A stretch of DNA of 64,000 bases from Mallotus nudiflorus. Taxonomy: Eukaryota; Streptophyta; Magnoliopsida; Malpighiales; Euphorbiaceae. A program made the position numbers and the translations under genes. Position 1 is the stretch's first letter, and each line of letters opens with the position of its first letter. A model generated the notes under the pieces. The model had not been told where the DNA came from. It ran no database searches and saw only the letters and a program-made list of their open reading frames with translations. Below, piece after piece: positions 59,590-64,000 of this stretch. The stretch covers positions 2,976,001 to 3,040,000 of the forward strand of contig CANTUR010000630.1 in the NCBI GenBank assembly GCA_947683625.1. The letters run 5' to 3'.

Positions 59590-60719
59590 TCATAATGAGC
59601 CAGAATATCTTACATCACCCACACACTCTGCTATAGAAGGCTGAAAGAAAAAGAAGTTATCATCTGCAAATAATAAAGAAGAAATTCTCAGTGCACCTAC
59701 TTTACACCCATGCAAAACCCCTCGACTCTCAGCTTGTTTAATCATAGCAGAAAGCCCTTCAACACATAAAATAAAGAGATATGAGGAGAGAGGATCCCCT
59801 TGTCTAAGTCTACATCCCGAAATAATAGGGCCAACATCAATACCATTATCAAATATGTGAAAGCTAACGGAAGTAACACATAACATAATCCAATCCATAA
59901 ATCTCGAATGAAAACCCATATGAACCATTATTACTTTAAAATAAGACCATTTAATATGATTATAGGTCTGACTTATATCAATTTTAAAAGCAACATCCCA
60001 TTTCTTTCCTTTAACCTTTCTTCTCATACTATGGATCAATTCAACATTATCTGTGATCGATCTATTCGGGACAAAAGCTAACTACTCATTCGAAATAAGA
60101 GAAAGAAGAATAGTCTCCAACCTATTAGCAAGTACCTTAGCCATAATTTTACCTAGGACATTACAAAGAGAAATAGGATGAACATCTTTCATAGTCACAG
60201 GATTATCCACTTTTGGAATTAACACAATAGTGGTATAAAAAAGATAATCCGGGAAACTACCATTATTTAACTAGGTATAATAAGTAGAAAATAACCCATA
60301 CTAAAAGTAGAACAAAACTATTGATAATAAGTTGGATTCAACCCATTAGGACTTAGAGACTTGTTTGAATGCATATCAAAGACAACTCTTCGAAATTCCT
60401 CCAAAGTGAACGGACTCGCAAGAACATCATTATCCTAAGAAGTAATTTTTGCACTTATAAAACTAATATCTGATTTGTCACTAACTCCATTATCTGCAAA
60501 AAAGAGAAGCAAAATAATTTTTCATTAAACTCTCGAAATCCTCCTATGATTCTGCCCACGTTCCATCCTCCTTTTATAATTTAGCAATCTTATTCTTCCT
60601 TTTATGAGAGAAAGCCATAGCATGAAAAAATTTGCTATTTCTGTCAAAACCTTAAAGCAAAAAATTATTGGATCTATACCTCTAAAAAATTCCTTCTTGA
60701 GATAACAAACTATTAAAAC
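59590..60719 (-). pseudogene. LINE reverse transcriptase (broken)
   Basis: The - strand open piece 60039-59590 carries WDVAFKIDISQTYNHIKW, SGCRLRQGDPLSSYLFILCV and SSLLFADDN. FADD (59659-59670) is the catalytic box of L1-type RTs. Upstream pieces near 60400-60700 read EIANFFM, then SHKRKNKIAKL, an upstream block of the family (K-FFH--A--R---N-I--L). The open frame there runs on into the LTR and is chimeric. Stops and frameshifts separate the pieces. Confidence 0.8.
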
Positions 60720-60723
60720 ATCA

Positions 60724-62430
60724 TACCAAAAATAAACCAGGTATATTTCGAGTATATATACATCAAATAAATCCAATTAAATTACAAACTAAACTAGAAA
60801 TATATTCAAAAACATTTTAAATATAATTCATTAATAAAATATGCATATAGTTTAAAATATACTAAAAATAAACTTGAGTACTAATTAAATCATTATGCAA
60901 ATTTAATCAAAATAAAACATAGATTTCTAAAATCATACACCCTAGAGCATATATATATATAAAATAGCAACTCACTATTACTGCGCTCCTCAAGATGGGT
61001 CCGATGGGCCTGGTCCACTAGGCCTCGGTCTCAGTGCAACTAAACAAATAAAAATGACAGGAATCATAACAAATCTAACAGAAGTTCTAAATACTCAATC
61101 TAGATTACCAGACACATAATTAAATCAGAATTCGACCGGACATCACGTTTTATGAGAATTCTACCAAAAATTCGGCAGAACCTCCCTTGTAAAATGGACA
61201 TCTCTCTACTCAAAGAGTAGAGCCAGCCCTGCAAAGAAATGAACTCCGAAAATAATCACAAAACACAACCACAATCCCTCGGTCGAGCCCCAAACTACAA
61301 ATCACCGACCGAGATTCACAATTCATGAAATATATATAAAATACAGAAAATACCCTTATATACTAAAAATAAATTTTATAAGTAAAAATTACGTAATTAA
61401 CCCTAAAACACAGTAAAACCGATAAAAACTCATTTTATTAGAAAAATTGTATATTATATATATAATTGAAAATAATTTACGAAAAATAGTTTTAATTAGT
61501 TAAAAATACTAAATAATTTGTAGAAATCATTTTTATACTCTAAATAACTATTAAAACCGATTTAATTACATTTTTAGCCGATTTAGGATAAAATTACCAA
61601 AATACCCCTATACATATAAATATACTAACATTAATCCAAAAATTTACCAAAAATAATATAATTGCACAAAATTAATTTTCTCAACATAACTCTCAATAAT
61701 ATCAATAAATATATCCAATTAACCAATTAATTTCAATTTAACACATAATTAATCCTATTTTCTCAAAATTACATAAACTAAATAAATTCAAAATAAATAC
61801 ATAAAAATTCACAAAAATTACAAATAAATTTCTATAATTAATTTCAACACCTATACTTACCATAAAAATTTCATAATTTAATTAATTAATTTTCAAAAAT
61901 TAGAAAATAATAATAAAATAATCAAAAATACCCAAAAATCAAAATAAATCCTAAAAATTCTACAAAAATTCCCACATGAATATTAAGCTACTAGGATCAA
62001 AGTTTATGAAGGAATTTTTCATGAATCAATCAAATTAAAGCTCAAAAAAATCAAGAACCCTAATAGACTGAAATTGAAAAATCAAAACCTAGGCAAATCT
62101 AGACCATTTTAAGTGAAACAAAGCTTGGAATCACACTCACCGGAGCTCAAGGAGAAGATAGAGATAGGAGGTGTCAAAAATAGTGTCGAAAATGCTGTGA
62201 ACGACAGTGGCTTCAAGTTTCGGCTTCTGGTGGTTTCGAGCTCCTTTGACGCCGGAAACAGCTGCTGCAGGTGGCGGGGATGGCTGAGGAAGAAGGTAGC
62301 ACGCCGGGAGGCACACTGACGGAAAGAAAACGGCGTGACAATGATCGAATTCGTGAGGAAGACGATCGGGGAAGAAGGAGAGGGAGTCGGGGGCGAAATA
62401 GTAATTTGGCAAAGTTTTGATTTTTGACAA

Positions 62431-62499
<69 letters not shown>

Positions 62500-62939
62500 T
62501 CACACTATATATTATAATAATATAAATTTTCACACATATTAAATATACACCACATACATATTTTAATATATTTAATAATGTATACACTTAAAAATAATTA
62601 ATTAATATTAAAACTAAATAATAAAAATTAGGGTAATTAATTAAACCCTAGTTTAATTTAAATATATACACTCTATTTAGCATTTTAAAAATATATATGA
62701 GTTCATGCAAATGCGTAAATCTATTTAAAATAATTAATATTAAATTATTTATGTGTCAATTTCCCCGAAAGTGCAAGTTCTGGGAAAATTTTACGTAAAG
62801 TACTTAAAATAATATAAAACAATTAAAATAAGCTTTAAATAAATATCAAACTCATAAAAATATCATAATTATATATAAAATTATTAACATTGTATATCCC
62901 GATACAGTATAAAAATATTTAAAAACTCGGGATATTACA
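60724..62939 (-). repeat. Truncated Tekay LTR inside the LINE
   Basis: On the - strand it starts TGTAATATCCCGAG at 62939, like element 2, and is collinear with it through the pyrimidine-rich block (62370-62140), the AT-rich middle and the conserved GGCCTAGTGGACCAGGCC block near 61006-61025. It breaks off at about 60724 where element 2 reads near 11285, so the last kilobase with the stem-loop cluster is missing. ORFs at 62113-62587 are from the pyrimidine-rich block and the TA run. Confidence 0.85.
62435..62498. repeat. (TA)n microsatellite
   Basis: A 64-bp uninterrupted TA run lies inside the LTR fragment, at the same relative place as the TA runs in element 1. Confidence 0.95.
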
Positions 62940-63201
62940 TTATGTAATGCCGGTCAATATTAAATGTCGGCTGACCAATTTGCATTTTTTTAATTAAATT
63001 AAAAAAATGGTCCTCAGAAGTTTCTAATTTTTGCAATCAAATCCCTAAAAAATCAATTTTGCAATTAAATCTGCAAAACATTGCAATTTAGTCCTTTAAA
63101 TCTCGAAACTTAACACCAGAGATTAATTCTCAATTAGATTTTCATCATAAGGGCTTTCATCGCACACGTGCACAATTGCATCCCAAAATTGGGTGCTTAC
63201 A
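62940..63201 (-). repeat. Tat-family LTR fragment inside the LINE
   Basis: On the - strand it starts TGTAAGCACCCAATTTTGGG at 63201 and matches the first 260 bp of the LTR at 30739 and 37423. It stops inside the palindromic minisatellite (AATGCCGGTCAATATT at 62945), where the Tekay fragment begins at 62939. Confidence 0.82.
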
Positions 63202-63204
63202 CAC

Positions 63205-63740
63205 TCAATACTAATAAGATATTGATCAAGTCCTCCTCAATAAAGTTAGGTGAATTTTGACTCTTCTCCCATGTATATTCGTATCCACTTAAAGGAAGAT
63301 TAATAAGTTCATAGTCAGCTATTGCTTCCCTAAATCCCCGAAATAATCATTTTGGATGTGCTGCTCCCTCTTTCTTATCATCAAGACCCAACAAGTAATT
63401 ACAATCTCCAATTAAACACTAAGGAAGGTCGAACCTCCCTTTTAAATCCCTCATCAAGCTCCATGAAAGATGTATATTACTCTTGTCAAGTTAACCATAA
63501 AAACCAGTACACCACCACATAATAGAAGAATCATCTTTAATAGACACATCACTCAAAACTGAAATTGAAATAGTATTATTCCAAAGAAAAGCAAGGCCGC
63601 CACTACGACCTTCTTTATCAATACAAAAACAACCACTGAAGCCTACATTACATTTTATTTCTTCCATCATACTAGTAGAAACAAGAATCTCAATTAAGAA
63701 ACAAAAGTTGGCCTACTAGATTTGACAATATACTGAAGGA
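63205..63740 (-). pseudogene. LINE endonuclease (broken)
   Basis: The - strand translation shows MWWCTGFYG, then SWSLMRDLKGRFDLP, CLIGDCNYLLGLDDKKEG, and YELINLPLSGYEYTWEKSQ. These are the conserved blocks of the apurinic-type endonuclease of plant L1 elements (W--TG-YG, then GD-N-, then D----G--FTW). Stops occur at former CAG or TGG codons. The frame is interrupted at 63201 by the LTR fragment. Confidence 0.72.
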
Positions 63741-64000
63741 ATTGATTACACACACTGGAATATAAGCGAAAGCGTGGTGTGAGCATGAAATCGGTTAGGA
63801 TAAATTTTAAAAAAATTTCCTAGTGTGTAACCTTTACATGAAGGCAAGCATTCCAAAACCACCAGGATCACAACACATTGAATTTACATAACTAATGACT
63901 TGCATGCTTAATAGACAATATAAATTAAAGATTCATAAAATAATCAAATATAAAGCATGGCATGAGACCTACATCTAGAGTTTAGTAACACTTACAAACT
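63741..64000. other. Unassigned end of window
   Basis: AT-rich, no feature recognised. Confidence 0.4.

Larger units (their letters stand above)
57630..63740 (-). mobile_element. L1-type LINE, decayed and split
   Basis: On the - strand the endonuclease region (63740-63205) comes first. Then two LTR fragments interrupt the element (63201-60724). The RT region (about 60719-59590), the C-terminal zinc or linker region and RNase H (about 58170-57680) follow. The element ends near 57630 in a T-rich run on the + strand, which would be the A-rich tail. Between endonuclease and RT some LINE sequence is lost. Many stops make it dead. Confidence 0.75.

Noticed and set aside
60525..60776. An 83-codon - strand frame as a gene
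   Set aside because: It is a chimera that begins in the truncated LTR and ends in LINE sequence.
62113..62587. ORFs on both strands, one reading Tyr-Ile repeats
   Set aside because: They derive from the pyrimidine-rich LTR block and the adjacent TA microsatellite.

Overview
The window is nuclear DNA of a flowering plant, most likely a dicot. It is strongly AT-rich and most of it is decayed transposable elements. One apparently intact host gene is visible, with GT-AG introns, a pyrimidine-rich first exon and plant-specific domains. I cannot fix the species from the sequence alone.

Positions 1-25190 are a three-deep nest of one family of Ty3/gypsy chromovirus (Del/Tekay-like) retrotransposons with unusually long LTRs of about 3.3 kb. 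Element 2 (8966-20686) sits inside the 3' LTR of element 1 (1-22279, 5' end cut off by the window) with an exact 5-bp target duplication, ACTTT. Element 1 sits inside the LTR of an older element 3 (22280-25190). Both gag-pol regions keep the order gag, protease, reverse transcriptase, RNase H, integrase, chromodomain-like tail, but are broken by many stops, mostly C-to-T type. The distal part of every LTR long enough to carry it holds a conserved cluster of inverted repeats, including two tandem stem-loops with different stems and similar loops.

Positions 25191-37423 hold a spliced, decayed plant-mobile-domain (PMD) gene on the + strand and a second PMD/DUF7745-like + strand gene with its own TATA box. 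Next to them, on the - strand, is the pol of a Tat-lineage (Ogre/Retand-like) gypsy element. It runs from a 2.05-kb 5' LTR (35378-37423) and PBS through RT, two RNase H domains and integrase, with no room for gag. Its integrase is split by a solo LTR of the same family in the opposite orientation (30739-32894, target duplication AAGGT). Short palindromic and hairpin repeats are frequent here.

Positions 37424-43734 are AT-rich. They contain a 1.3-kb foldback element with a 9-bp target duplication and a degenerate tRNA-Arg(UCG). Positions 43735-48900 hold the one well-preserved gene: a MUSTANG-type domesticated Mutator transposase with an N-terminal PB1 domain (951 aa, two coding exons plus a 5' UTR exon). 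A second foldback element (49725-50624) follows.

Positions 50900-57238 are a decayed autonomous Mutator-like element. Its transposase (+) and a GRF zinc-finger gene (-) converge, as in the two-gene layout of maize MuDR, and its 5' side has been invaded by a truncated Tekay LTR. Positions 57630-63740 are a decayed L1-type LINE (-), with endonuclease, RT and RNase H, split by truncated Tekay and Tat LTRs.

The elements have repeatedly inserted into one another. The MUSTANG gene is the only locus here that looks functional.
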